Of a stretch of 64,000 nt of DNA, positions 22,528 to 35,499 are shown in pieces. A program made the position numbers and the translations under genes. The stretch lies in assembly GCA_021397835.1 (NCBI GenBank), contig JAJFZO010000446.1:2199001-2263000 (forward strand), given 5' to 3'. Source of the stretch: Moringa oleifera. Lineage: Eukaryota; Streptophyta; Magnoliopsida; Brassicales; Moringaceae. A model generated the notes under the pieces. That model saw only the letters and a list, made by a program, of their open reading frames with translations. It did not search any database and was not told the DNA's origin. The stretch's first letter is position 1, and each line of letters begins with the position of its first letter.

Positions 22528-22999
22528 TGTGGTTTTTTGATTAATGATTACTTGTTTTGGGATTAGGATTCAAAGTTTGGTGTTTAAGGTTTAGTAGTTA
22601 GAGTTTTGGGTTTATGGTTTAGGGTTCAAGACTAAGGGTTTTTTACTGAAGGTTTAAGGAGTATCATTTAGGTTTTAGGGTTTAGCGATAGAGTTTATGG
22701 CTTTGAGTTTAGCGTTTAGTGCTTAAGGTCAAAGAGTTAGGGTTTAAGATTTGAGGGATAAAGTTTATGATTTAGAGTTTAGTTATTAATATTTGATGGC
22801 TAGGGTTTTAGGTTTATGGCTTCAAGGTTAGGATTTAGACTTTAAGGGTTTCGGTTTAAAGTTCAAATGTTAAGAGTTAGGGTTTGTGATTTAGGATTTA
22901 GTGACTAAGATTTGGCGATTTGGCTTTAAGGTTCAAGAGTTACGGCAACGGTAGAGTGGTTAGAGTTAGGGTGTGTAAGCTTTAGGGATTAGGCATTAA
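22528..22999 (+). repeat. degenerate telomere-like block, G-rich strand on + (unit 1b)
   Basis: The array switches to TTTAGGG variants (GGGTTTAGGGTT, TTTAAGGTTTAG) at GTGGTTTTTTGATTAATGAT. That entry sequence recurs near 45,015 and, more loosely, near 57,220, marking the same ancestral C-to-G switch in each higher-order copy. Confidence 0.92.
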
Positions 23000-23069
23000 G
23001 TTTTCCACTTAGTTATACTAGGTCTAATAATCTTTTACTTTTTTGCCCAATTAACATCCATTATGCATA
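23000..23069 (+). repeat. conserved 17-mer island between G-rich and C-rich telomere-like blocks
   Basis: About 70 bp of 17-mer-like DNA (AGTTATACTAGGTCTAATAA, TTGCCCAATTAACATCC, ATTATGCAT) sits exactly where the telomere-like polarity goes from G-rich to C-rich. The same island is present at 45,491-45,568 in copy 2. Similar TTTTTGCCCATAACATCCAT sequence occurs near 29,265. Confidence 0.8.
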
Positions 23070-23832
23070 CCCCTAATCCTTAAACCTTAAATATAAATAC
23101 TAAATCCTAAACACTAACTTTTAAACACTAAATCCTAAACAATAACCCTTAAACTCTTAAATCCTAAACCAAACCCCTAAATCTAAAACCCTAAACCATA
23201 TATTATAAACCCTAACCACTAAAAACTAACTCATAGACCATAATTGTACATACCTTAATCTCAAAACCTTAAACCAAAACGTCTTAACCCTAACCTCTAA
23301 ACCATAAATCTTAAACTCTAAACCCCAGTCCATAATTCCTAAGCGCTAACTACTAAACCCTAATCACAAAATCCTAAATTCTAAACTCGAACCCCAAAAC
23401 AATAAACACTAGTCCCTAGGCTTTAGATCATAAACCTTAAAGCTAAAACCATAAACCACAAACCCTAAGCTATATATGGTAGCCCCTAAACCCAAAACCC
23501 AAAGGAGTAACCTCTAATCCTTAGCCATAAACCCAAACTACTATACCTTAAACACTAAACCTTAAATCCTAAATTACCCAGTGCTATAAACATGAAATCC
23601 TAACCAATAAACCTTAAACCCTTAACAATAACACTTAATCTCGAACCCATAGCCACAAAACCAAGAACCTAAACCTTAGCACCTAACCCCTGAATCCTAA
23701 TCCAAAACTCCTACACTATTGGCCTTAAGCTCTAAACCCTAAGCCATAAATTTTAACCCCAAACCCCTAAACCTTAATAACTGAAATCTAAATCTTAAAC
23801 ACTAACCCCGAGACCCTAAACCCTGACACCTA
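23070..23832 (-). repeat. degenerate telomere-like block, C-rich on + (unit 1c)
   Basis: CCCTAAA variants again (AACCCTAAGC, CCTTAAACCC). The left part matches 45,569-46,165 in copy 2 up to an ACCCAAAGGAGTAACCTCTA landmark near 23,500-23,520. Beyond that point copy 2 is deleted. Confidence 0.92.
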
Positions 23833-24490
23833 GAGTTTTGAGATTAGTGCTTGGATTATGGGGTTAGGGATTTAGGATTTAGTGTTTTTGGGTTATAGGT
23901 TAGGTGTTAAACATTAGGGGTTAAGGAATAGGTTTGAGGGACAAGGGTTTAGGGTGGTTTAGGATTTACAATTTAGGGCTTAGGGTTAGGGTCCATAGTT
24001 TATTATTATGATTTATGGTTTAGGGTTTATGGGTTAACATTTAGAGTTTAGGGGTTAGAATTTATACTTTGGGGTTTAGGGATTGTAAATTATGTTTAGG
24101 TGTTTAGGGTTAGGGATTTAGAGTTTAAAAATTAACGATTAAAGGTTTGGGATTAGGATTTAGGGATTTAGAGCTAGGGATAAAGGTTTAGGTTTAGCCT
24201 TTATGGATATGGGTTCAGTGTTAGTGTTTAAGAGTAAGGATTTAGGCATTAGAAGTTAGGGTTAAATGATTCACAATTAGGATTTAGGTTTTAGCTGCTG
24301 GGTGTAAGACTTAGGGTTTATAGTTCATGTATTAAAGTTTAAGGTTAGGGTTTACAGTTAGATTTTAGAGTTAGGGTATTATGGTTAGGTTATAAGGTTA
24401 GGGGTTAAGATGGAGGGTTTTGGGTTAGGACTCAAGGTTAGGATTCAAGAATTTGGGATTAAAGTTTTGTGTTTAGGGACTAGGCTTAAG
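23833..24490 (+). repeat. degenerate telomere-like block, G-rich on + (unit 1d)
   Basis: TTTAGGG variants (GGGTTTATGGGTTAAC, GGTTAGGGATTTAG) fill about 650 bp, ending at GGCTTAAGATATGATCG where minus-oriented 17-mers start. This sub-block is absent from copy 2. Confidence 0.92.
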
Positions 24491-27400
24491 ATATGATCGT
24501 ACCTAAATTATAATTGCACTTAAAATACAACTGAACAGAATAACTAACTAAGCCTAACATTTATTAATTGAACTTAAAAATTGATTAGATTTAATGAATA
24601 ATTAAGCTCAATATGTAGTTGAGCCTAACAATTAATTTGAACCAACAATACATGAGGTATATAATTCATTAAGACAAATAATTAATCAAGTGTAGAATTT
24701 AATGATATTTAATAAAAAATTGAGCTTAATAAATTAATTGGGTCTCATATATAATCATGCCTAATAAAATATTAGATCTAAAATGTAATTGAGCCTAAAG
24801 ATTTGTTGAACCTAGCAAATAATTATGCATAAGATTTAATTGGGTTTCATAATTAGTTAAGCCTAAGATTTAATCCAGTTAAAAGTTCATTTTTACATAT
24901 AATTGGATACAATAAGTAATTTGACTTAAAAGATATTAGATCCTAATAAAATAATTGGGTTTAAGATATAATTGAATTTGAAACGTAAATGGGCTTAACA
25001 ATTAATAATCTAATAATTAGTTAAGCCTAACAATTAATTGACCCTAATAATTAATTAGGCTCAAGGTTTAACTGTATCTAAAATTGTTGGACTTAAAATT
25101 TTATTGAACCCAATAAAAAATTGAGTTTTAGTATACACATACGTCAACAAATAATTAGACTTAATCTATTGGATAAGTGACACTAATAAATTAATTGATC
25201 CTAAAATATAGTCAACTAGATCTAAGATTTAATTGAGCAAAAGATATAATTGGATATGGTGTCCATGAACCTTGTACATAGTGAAACTTAAAAATTTGTT
25301 GAGTTTAAGATATAATTGAATCCAAACTACAATTGAATTTTTGATATAATTGAGCCTAATAACAAGTTAGGCTTAACAATTATTATTAGGCCCTAAAATT
25401 AATTAGATTAAATATTTAATCAAGTCTAGTATGTAATTGATGTTAAAAATTAATTGGACCTAGCAATTGGTTGAGTCTAATAATTAACTAATCTTACATT
25501 TGATTAGATTTCATAAAAAAATGGGTTTACTACAAGATTTGACCTAGTAAATAATTAGTCTTAATAATTGGGCCTTAGACTCAAATTAAGTCTAACAATT
25601 CGTTAGACCTAACAATTGTTTCTGTTTAATAATTAATTGTAGTTGAAAATTAATTAGATCTAAGATTTAATTATGTCATATAAAAAATTTAGAATTCTAT
25701 AGTAGGCCCAATGATGAGGCTGAAGATATAATTGGGTCTATTAAATAATTTGACCAAATTTTTTTGGTTAACATTCGTGATCTCATGAAATAATTTGATA
25801 TATAATTTGGTCTAATAAGTAATATTACCTAAGATATAATTAAACTTATTAAATTTAATTATGCCTAAAAAAATTGGACACATAATATAATTAGATCTCA
25901 TATATAATTAGGAGTACAATATCATGAGATAAATATAATTGGAATTGAAATATAATTAAAGCGAATAAATGATTTAGCTAATACATAACTAGGTCTACCG
26001 TGCATTAGCTCAATTATAATTGGAGCTAACATTTGATAGGCCTAATTATTGATTGAGCTTAATGTCCATGAACCTAAATAAATAATTGGACTTAAAAATA
26101 ACTTTAAACTAAAATAAGTTAATTAGTCCTATTAAATAATCAGACACAAAAAATATTGGCTCTCGTATGTAATTAAGACTAACAAACATTTGCACCTAAA
26201 TAATTCATTAGATGTTTCAATTCATTGAGTCTAATAGTTAATTGAGCCTAAGATTTAATTGGGCTTAATAAATGCTTTCACTTAAAATATAATTTTATCA
26301 TGAAATGGGCTTAAGAAATGTAAGTCTAAGATGTAATTGATCCCAACAATTAATTAGACATAATAATAATTATACTCAATAACTCGTTAAGCGGACTTAA
26401 TATATAATTGAGCCTAAAAATAAAATAGGGTTATTATATAATTGATCTTGAATATAATTAGATCTAATAATTTATTAGATTTAAAACGTAATAGGTCTCA
26501 AATATAATTAAATCTAATTGGGCCTAATAAAAAATTGAATTCATATATAATTGGACGTAATAAATAATTAAACGTAGAATATATTTGGAACCTAATAACT
26601 TATTAGTTTTAAGATATTATTGGGCTTATATGTAATTGAACCTAAAAATTAATAACTTAATAATTTAAGAAGCCTAATAATTAATGAACCTTAATAATTA
26701 ATGGACGCTAAAGTTTAATTGTGACTAAGAATTAATTGACTTTAAATTTAATTGAGCCTAATAAAAAGTTTTGATTTAATATCTAGTTAGGCTTGATGAG
26801 TAATAGGGCTTAATCTATAATGGGTATAAGAATGAAATGAGACTAACAAATAATTAGGTCTAGAATATAATCAGGTGTAAGATATAATTGAATGTAGCAT
26901 GGATCATAAACCCAATATATAATTGGGCCTAAGAGTAAATTGAGTCTAATATATAATTGAACCCAAATTACAATTAACATGAGATGTAATTGATCAGTAT
27001 ATTTAATTGGGTCAAATATTTTTTTTAATTGAGCTAAAAAATTAATTGGATCAAACATTTAATTAAACGAAATATATAATTAAGATTAATAATTAATTGG
27101 ACCTGTTATTTCATTGGGCTTGATAATTAATTAAGCTACAATTTGATTTGGTCTAATAAAATGTGTGCTTAATATCTACTATGGCTTAGTAATTAATTAT
27201 CCTTAGTATATTATTAGTCCTAAGAATAAAAATAATACTTAGAACTAAGATTAGTTAACTTGAGCAATTAGTTGGACCTAACAATCAATTGGAGCCTAAG
27301 ATTTGATCATGCATGAGAATTAGTTGGGCTTAAAATTTAATTGCCTTCTAAGAATTAAGCTTGGACATAAGATGTAGTTGTGTTGAATATATCATTATGC

Positions 27401-27800
27401 CTATTAATTAATTAGAATGCATCAACTTAGTAATTTTTCAAAGCTCAATGAATAATTGGCATATAATTGAACGCAATAAAGATTAAGGTGAAAATATAAT
27501 TACATTTTAAAATAACTGAGCTTAAAAAACTAAAAATATATATAATTATGCCTGATATATAATGAAGCCTACTATATATTGGACTTAATATAATTGAACT
27601 TGAGATATAATTGAATTTAATAAATAATTCAACTTAATACATAATTGGACCAAGCATGTATTAACCTTAAATATAATTAGACTTGATATTTATTAAGTTT
27701 AATAATTAATAGGGTTTATCGTTCATGAACCCAAAAAATAATTTTGCTTAGGAACAAATTGGACTGATTGGGCACAAAAATAATTGAGCTTGTAAAAATA
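24491..27800 (-). repeat. 17-bp minisatellite array, minus orientation, block 4
   Basis: The plus strand now reads TAATTAATTGGGCCTAA-type units, the reverse complement of the 17-mer before the telomere-like block. Examples are AATTAATTGGACCTAGC, TAATTAATTGAGCCTAA and TATAATTGGGCCTAA. The longer signature also appears inverted (CATGAACCCAAAAAATAATT, then GGAACAAATTGG, near 27,726-27,770). A 71-codon minus-strand frame at 26,843-27,058 shows a periodic DPI/GPI pattern, as expected when a 17-bp repeat is translated. I do not treat it as a gene. Confidence 0.94.
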
Positions 27801-28700
27801 TTAAGCCATAAATATGTATCATTATTAGCTTTGCAATTTGTAATTCAAAACAAATAAACTTGAAGAGCTAATTAAGTAGAAATTTTGCAAAGTAATAGTG
27901 GGACAAAGTTTATAAAAATCACATTTGAGTCTTTCTTTAATAATTTTAAAATTTTAAGAGAAAAAAATTTCAAATATAAATTAAATTAAAGTATATCTCA
28001 AGTTCAAGAGGAGTGACTCATTAATACACTACAAGTCAAGCTAACCAATGAACAGCTCTTGAAAAAAAAAAAACCATGGTTTACAATGCCTCATTTTAAG
28101 AATTTAAATAATATTTAGAGATCATTGGATTAATGAAAAAGTTAATCAAATAATATAATATTTTTTAGATCCTCATCATCATGTTTGATTGAAAGATAAT
28201 ATGAAAATTATTTAATTTTTAATTTAATTATATTTTATAAAATTTAAATTTAACTAATTATAATTTTTAATATTATATAATTTCATCAAGAGTGAGACTC
28301 AATAATTCAATAATTGATATTAAGATAAAGATCAAAATAGAATTATTATTATTAATATTTTTCAACTAAGTTCTTTTATTTTTTTAATTTTTTACCAGTT
28401 CTTAAAAAAAATCAATTTGATGGACTTACTTTTGAATTTTTTAATAAAGGATCAATTCAAATTTGTGATTTTGTATAATAAATTTTTACTCAAAATTTTT
28501 AACGAATATGAGAAAATATACAACAAAAAGTTAGAATTTTTGAGTATTGAAAATAAATATTTTTCAATTTTTTTCTTACAATTTTTTTTAAAAATCATAA
28601 AAATAATTTTATTACTCAAAAAAATCAAAACTTTTTATGGTAACTTTATTATTTATTTGCATTCTTTACAAATTTCAAAAAAAAAAAATTATGTGCAATA
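27801..28700. repeat. AT-rich non-17-mer spacer, copy 1
   Basis: It is homologous to 47,240-48,005. Shared landmarks are TATGTATCATTATTAGCTTT, AACTTGAAGAGCTAAT, GTGGGACAAAGTTTAT, TTTACAATGCCT, AGAGATCATTGGAT, AATTTCATCRAGAGTGAGAC and AAAGGATCAATTCAAATTTG. About 130 bp at 28,147-28,275 has no counterpart in the later copy, probably a deletion there between AAT-rich repeats. A 99-codon frame (28,417-28,716) would give a lysine/isoleucine/phenylalanine-rich peptide. Its start codon and frame are not kept in the homologous stretch near 47,750, so it is rejected as a gene. With its A/T tracts this spacer could attach to the nuclear matrix, but nothing here proves it. Confidence 0.8.
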
Positions 28701-29180
28701 CTTTCTGTTTAAATAATTTATTTTAAAAATTGAAGGTAATGTTTAATTTGGACTTAATTAAAATGTCATATGTAAAATTGATTAAAAAATAAAACTAGAT
28801 TAAAAATATCAAGTAGTACAAAGTTTATTTTGATACTTACCCTTAATACATTTTTTTGAAACTGAAATACTCTTTAATAAGTTTAAATTTAATATTATTG
28901 TAATATTTGATAAAATATAAAAAAATAATATGAATAAAATAAAATAATGTTAGTTAAAACTTTTGAATGATAAATAAATCTTCACAAACTAAAAGTTATC
29001 AAACAAATTAAGCTTCTTTTCATTCAAGTCAAAAAATAAAATAAAATAAAAGGTAATGGGATGAATCACCTATGTTTCAAAATGCTTTAACATCATGCTA
29101 TAAAGGCAATGCTTATTTATTAAACATGGCCCAATTATATGTGAAGTCTAACTTTCTATTAAGCCCAACCAAATCTTATG
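28701..29180. repeat. higher-order unit head, copy 2
   Basis: It starts CTTTCTGTTTAAATAATTTA and includes CTTCACAAACTAAAAGTTA, AAGGTAATGGGATGAATCAC, ATGCTTTAACATCATGCTAT and AGGCAATGCTTATTTATT, aligned with 7,281-7,800. The inverted repeat seen at 7,309-7,358 is degraded here. Confidence 0.82.
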
Positions 29181-32100
29181 CTTAATTAGTTATGAATCCC
29201 AATGAATTGTTTAAGTCCATTTAATTTTTAGACTTAATTATATACTAGGTCCATTATTTTACTTTTTTTGCCCATAACATCCATTATGTATAATTTGTTC
29301 TTAAGTCCAATTTTTTTGTGAGTTCATATACGACACATGCAATTAGTTATTAAACCTAACAAATGGTAGGTCTAACTAACTATTAGTTTCAATTATTTGT
29401 TCAGTTTAATTATATTTGATTCAAAATATCATCAAGCCAATCATATAGTAGAGCTAATAATCTCATAAGTTTGATTTTTTATATCAGATTAATTTTAAGT
29501 CTAATTATATCTTAGGTCATGTTATGAATTTGACCCAAATATATGTCAAATTATTTTTGAACTCATGCACGTTAACTTAATTGATTTGATCATATTTAGC
29601 CCAATTCTAAATAAGGCACGATTAGATATTTGGTTCAGCTAATTCTTAAGCCCAATCAATCGTTAGAATCAATTATTAAGCCAAAGCATTTATTAGACCA
29701 GTTTATTGCTTAAGCTCAATTATATATTGAGATCAATTATTAATTAGCTCAAATTTTTTATTCAACCTAATTATTTCTTAAACCTAATCAAATGTTAGGC
29801 TTAGTTGATTATTAAGCCTAATGAATTACTAGGTCTAATTAATAGCTAATCTTAATTATATATTTGGCTCAACCTAATATATTGGCCCCATTGAATAAAT
29901 TTTAGACCCATTTATATAATTTATTTGTCATGCTCACCTTATTAAATTTAGTTTTTTATCAAACCCAATTAAATCTTAAGCTCAATTAATTATTTAGCCC
30001 AACTAATTGTTAAGTCTAGTTAATTATTAAGCTCAGTTACGCATTAAGCTTAATTATTATTATACCTATTCTATTATTACGTTAAATTATATATTAAGCC
30101 TTTTTTTACACCCAATTTAATCTTAGGCTTAATTTACATATTAGGCCCAATTGTTTTTCTGGCCAATTAATATAGGTTAGCCTCTATTTGATTTTTGGCT
30201 AAATTATTTCTCAATTTCATGCACTCTAAACTCAATTATATCTTAGGTGCTTTTATGTTATGGGCCTAATTAACTATGAGGCTCGTTTATAACTTAAGTC
30301 AAATTATAATTTGTTCTTAGATCTAATTGTAATTTTGATCCACTTATATTGCAAATCATTTCAAGGTCCAAATATTTGTTATGCCCATGCTAAGCTCGAT
30401 TAAATTTTAAATTCAAATAATTATTTTGTGTAATTTTATTTTAGTCATAATTATGTATTCAGCCCTTTTCCTCTTATTTATTTTTTTTTGTAAATTTCAG
30501 CTCAATTAATTAGTAGACCAGATAAATTGTCAATGAAATGTTAGATCAAATTAAATGTTTGGCTTAATTAAATATTATACACTATTAACATAGTCAAGCC
30601 TAATTTGAAGTAAATCCACTTAATTTCGAGGTTCATGAGTGATATGTATAATTAATTAATAAACTTAATAGATGGTAACTACATATTTGATCATATCCTT
30701 GAAGTTTGATAATATCTTAGCCAACTATTTATTAAGTTAAATTACACGTTGAATTATTTGTTGGGCATAGGCATGTTAACCTCATTACTTTTATCCCATT
30801 AATAGGCCCAATCACATGTTAGCCTCATTATTTATTGGACCGATTTAGTTCTTATGCCCAATTACATATTAAAACCAATTATTTATCACATCAAATTATA
30901 CATCAATCCCTTTTTTTTTTATCATATCTAATCAAATCTTAGGGCTATTTAGTTACAAGACCTAATAAATTTTTAGGTCTAACTAATCATTCAAATGAAT
31001 ATTTGACCCATTTAAAAATTAGATCAAATTAATTTTTTGCTCCAATTAATAAATGTTAAGCTCAACTACTTGTTAGATTTAATTAATTTTTTATGTTCAA
31101 TTATATCTTAAGTTGAATCGTTATTTGGGTCTTATTATTTCTTAAGCTCAATTCATTCCTAACCTCAATTATATCTAGGGTTCATGCACATTACACACAA
31201 TTATATCGTGGATTCATGAACATTATGTCTAATTAATTTCGGACATAATTATATTTTAGTTTCAATTATTTAGTAGTCTTCATTCTTAGCCCAAATTATT
31301 GATTAAGCCCCATTATTTACTAGCCTGATTCTATATTAAGCACAATTTTTAATGAGGTTCAATTAATTCTTAGTAATAATTAATTTTTTGACTCAATAAA
31401 TTATTAAATCCAACTAATTATTAGGCTTTATTATATCTTAGTCCTAATTATATCTTAAACCAATTTAATTATTATGTTCAAATATATTTTAGGTCTAATT
31501 ATTTATTAAGCTAATTTTAAGTTTAATATTTTAGGCCCAATTTGTTCTTAAGTTCTTTATTAGGCTTATAGTCGTTAGGGCAAGTATAACTACTAGGCAT
31601 AGTTATATCTTAAATCCAATAAATTATTTGACCCTATTTTATATTAGGCCCCTTTTGTTTTCTAAGCCTCATTATATAGTAAATTAAATTATTTATTAGC
31701 ACTAATTATATATTAAGTCCTTTTTTTATTATACCAAAGTAAATCTGATAACCTGTTAGTTAATAAACTAATTGAATTGTTCTGCATAATTATATCTTGC
31801 AACTAACAAATTCTTCTGCATATTTATATTTTAGACTGAATTAGTTATTAAGCATGTTTCATTCTTATCCTAATAATTTATTAGTACCAATCACACATTT
31901 AGCTGAAATTTTTATTAGGTTCTATCAAATCTTAAACCAACTAATTATTAGGTGAATTAAATTTTAGACTAATTAATTATTAGAATTAGTTCATTGTTAA
32001 ACCCAATTAATTATTAAGTTAAACTAATTATTAGACTCAATTATTTATTCTCGACCAAATTATTTCTTGGGTTCAAGCGTGATAAAGTACAATAATTATT

Positions 32101-35100
32101 CAATCCAATAAATATTAACTCTAATTACTTATTAAGTCTAATTATATCTTGGGCTAATGCACACTAAATTGAATTATGTATAAGTCTAAATTACTTATTA
32201 AGCCAAATTAAATTTTAGTTTAATTATATTCGGCTCATTACACCATAGACTTAATTATATATGAGGCCTAATTATATCGTATTTCATATTTTTTAGGTTC
32301 AATTAGATCTTAGGCTCAGTTGATTTGAAGTTCAATTATATTTTAGGTCATTTTATTTATTAAGCCTAATTATGCAATGAATTATTTCTTCAGCTCATGC
32401 ATGTCAACCACATTAATTTGGTCTCACTAATTAATAAGCCTAACTATATCTTTGACTCAGACTATTTTTAGGCCTGATTGTATATTAACCTTAATGTTTT
32501 ATAAGGCCCAACTAATTTTTGGCACAATTGAATCTTAAGCTTAATTAATTATTAAGTCTAATTAATTATTAGATTCAATTATATCTTAAGTTTAATTATC
32601 TATTGGGCCAATTTAGTTTTTATGCCCAATTATTAGGTCAAATTATAATAAGCCCAATTTTATATTATATCCAATCAAAACTTAAGACTCATTACTTATA
32701 AGACCTAATGAATTGTTGACATTAAATTGCATATTTAACCAAATTAAATTTTGGGTTCAACTAATAAATGTTAAACTTAATTAATTATTAAGCTCAATTA
32801 ATCTTTATATTCAATTATATCTTATGTTCAATTGTAATTTAGGTCTAAATTAATTGTTAATATCAATTACATTTCGGCTTAATCAATTTTGGGTCCAATT
32901 AATAAATGTTAAACTCAATTAGTTGATAGAATCAAGTAACCTTTATGTCCAATTATATTTTATATTCAATTATAATTTAGGTCCAATTAGATCTTAGGCT
33001 TAATTTATTTTTAGGCCCAATTATTTAGTGGGTTTATACACGCTACAATCAATTAAATCTTATGCCAATTAATTTTTATTTATAATTAAATCTTGAGCCT
33101 AATTAATTATAAACTTAATTGACTTTTAGGCCTAATTAATTATTAATTATTCAATTATTAAGTTCAAATATATTATGAGGCCCAATTATATATGAAGCCG
33201 AACTTTTTATTAGGCTTAACTTCAATATTAGACCTAACTAATTCATAGGCAGGATGAAGTTTTAGGCCCATTAATTGTTAGAGATTGATTATTAGGCCAC
33301 AATTACTTGTTGGTTCAATTACTTCTTAAGTCTAATATTTTAATCGACTTGATCATATATTAAGACAAATTATTTATGAAGATCAATTATAAATTAAACT
33401 TAATTTTTTATTAAACCCAATCAAATTTTAATTTCAAATAACTATTTTGTCTAACAAATTGATAAGTTCAATTAATTATTAGGCTTAATTACACATTTGA
33501 TTCAATAGTATTTTAAGCGCATTTTGTTTTTATTGGTAGTCATATATTAAGCTAAATTTTTCATTGGACCTAATTAAATCTTAAGTCAAATTAATCGCAT
33601 GGTGCAACAAATTATTTGGTCAAACTAATCGCAAGAATCAATCACCTATTAGGCGCAACTAATTTTTATCCGGCATTAATATTGAACTTATTTTTTTATT
33701 AAATCCAATTAAATTTTAGACCTAACTAATTTTTGGGCATAATTAAAACCTTGAGTACAATTACTTGTTAGGTCTAATTATTTATTAAACACATTTTGTT
33801 CTTTGATTCATTTTTATATCAAGTTTGATTATTTAAATACCACAATTTTACATTAAAATCAAATTTTCATGAAGCCATATGACATTTTAGGCTCATGAAC
33901 CCAATGATTTGTTAGGCCCAATGTTTCTTTATGCCTAATTAATTATTAAGCTCAATTAATTTACATTTGGCCTAATTGTTCCTAAGCTCAATTATTTATA
34001 GGGTTCATGTACAATAAACTTAAATTAAGTATTAGACCCATTAAATATTAGGTCAAATTAATTATTAGGTTCAATTATATTTTGGGCTAAGCTCATTATA
34101 TATTAGGCCCAACTATGTGTCCAATTCAATCATATACCCCTTATTCATACGTTTAATTGTATATGAGGACTAATTATGTCATATGCCCAATTTTTTAGGC
34201 CTAATTGAAGTTGAGTCCAATTAATTTGAAGTTTATATATCTTAGGCATATTATCTATTAGGCCCAATTATATACATAGAATTATTTATTGAACTCGTAT
34301 ATGTTAAACTAATTAATTCAGTACAATTGATCAATAAGCACAACTAATTCTTATATATAATTAATTATTTTTGTCAATTAATTGTTCATCAGATTATATT
34401 TGCTAAGTTTAGTTTTTGTTTAAAATCCAATCAAATCTTAGACCTAATTATTTGCTAGGTATAATGAATTGTTAAGCACAATAAATTGTTGATCTCAATT
34501 ACATATTTGACTCAATTAAATATTAGATCTAACTAATTTTTTGATCAATTAAATTATTAATTTGGTTTTAATTATATCTTATGCTTAATCCCTTTCACAG
34601 CATAATATATACTCAGTTCATGCATACTACATCCATATTTATCTTAAGCCAAACTAAATATTAAACCAAATTATATTTTTGATCTAAATATTTATTATTC
34701 TCATTTCGTTCTTAACCCTAACTATAGATTAAGCTCAATTATTTACTAAGTCTAATTATATATTAATAAAAAAATTTTGTTAATCTCAATAAATATTCGA
34801 TTTAATTAATTATTAGTCATAGTTAAATCTTTAGTCTAATAATTATTAGACTCAAACAATTGTTATGTCTAATCAATCATTTGGATCTTTAATTATTGAG
34901 CTTAGTTACATCTTAAGCCAAATTATATTTTACACCTACATATTTATTAAGTTCAATTATATATAAATTATAATTTTTGTGGAGTCAAATTAAATATTAA
35001 GCTTAACTAATTCTTATGAAGAATTAAATTTTAGGTCCGATTAATTAGTATATTTAATTAAATTGTATATTTAATTATTTATTAGGTCCAATTAATTGTT

Positions 35101-35499
35101 AAATTCAATATATCTTAGGTTCATTATTTTATTATGCCCACTTTTACATTAAACCTAATTATTTACTAAGTTTGGCTATATATTACGTTCTTCTTTTTAT
35201 CAAACTTAATTAAATTTTAGACTTAATTAATTACTTGACCCAATGAATTGTTAGTTCTAATTAGTTATTAGACCTAATTATAGATAAATTTCAACTTTTT
35301 ATTATACTCAATTAAATCTTAGGCATAATTCATTATTTAGCAAAACGAATTATTTAGTCAAATTAACCATTATGTTAAATTATATTATAGGTTTAATTAT
35401 TGGCAGCATAATTAATTTTTAGGCCCAATTAATATAAGTTCTATTAAGTTCACTTATAGGCTGAATTATTTCTTAGTTTCATACACGATAGACCCAATC
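29181..35499 (+). repeat. 17-bp minisatellite array, plus orientation, block 5
   Basis: Same 17-mer family (TTAAGCCTAATGAATTA, TTAGGTCTAATTAATAG and similar). Landmark TTTATATAATTTATTTGTCA near 29,905 matches 7,815, 38,677 and 48,897. GGGTTCAAGCGTGATAAAG near 32,070 matches 9,205 and 14,585. GCATAATATATACTCAGTTC near 34,605 matches 16,905. These anchors show that large blocks, and not single 17-mers, were duplicated. Confidence 0.94.

Larger units (their letters stand above)
7281..28700. repeat. higher-order repeat unit, copy 1 (~21.4 kb)
   Basis: This is the first of three related large units. Homologous landmarks shared with copy 2 and at least partly with copy 3 are: the head (TTTCTGTTYRAATAATTTAT, then CACCTAAGTNTCAAGATGCCTTAACAT), plus-oriented 17-mer arrays, the hAT-like element, the telomere-like block, minus-oriented 17-mers and the AT-rich spacer. 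Head-to-head distance is 21,420 bp to copy 2 and 19,305 bp from copy 2 to copy 3. In this copy the middle is duplicated: 9,181-12,659 corresponds to about 14,554-18,060. The left edge at 7,281 is arbitrary in phase but coincides with the satellite junction; the AT-rich spacer expected before the head is missing there. Confidence 0.85.

Noticed and set aside
21475..24490. A functional telomere
   Set aside because: Heptamers are heavily diverged, polarity alternates several times and other DNA follows on both sides.
26843..27058. 71-codon frame with a periodic DPI/GPI pattern, resembling a repeat protein
   Set aside because: The period comes from translating the 17-bp minisatellite (three units equal 17 codons). 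Stops are abundant in neighbouring units.
28417..28716. 99-codon open frame rich in lysine, isoleucine and phenylalanine
   Set aside because: It lies in low-complexity AT-rich spacer. The homologous stretch near 47,750 lacks the start and the frame.
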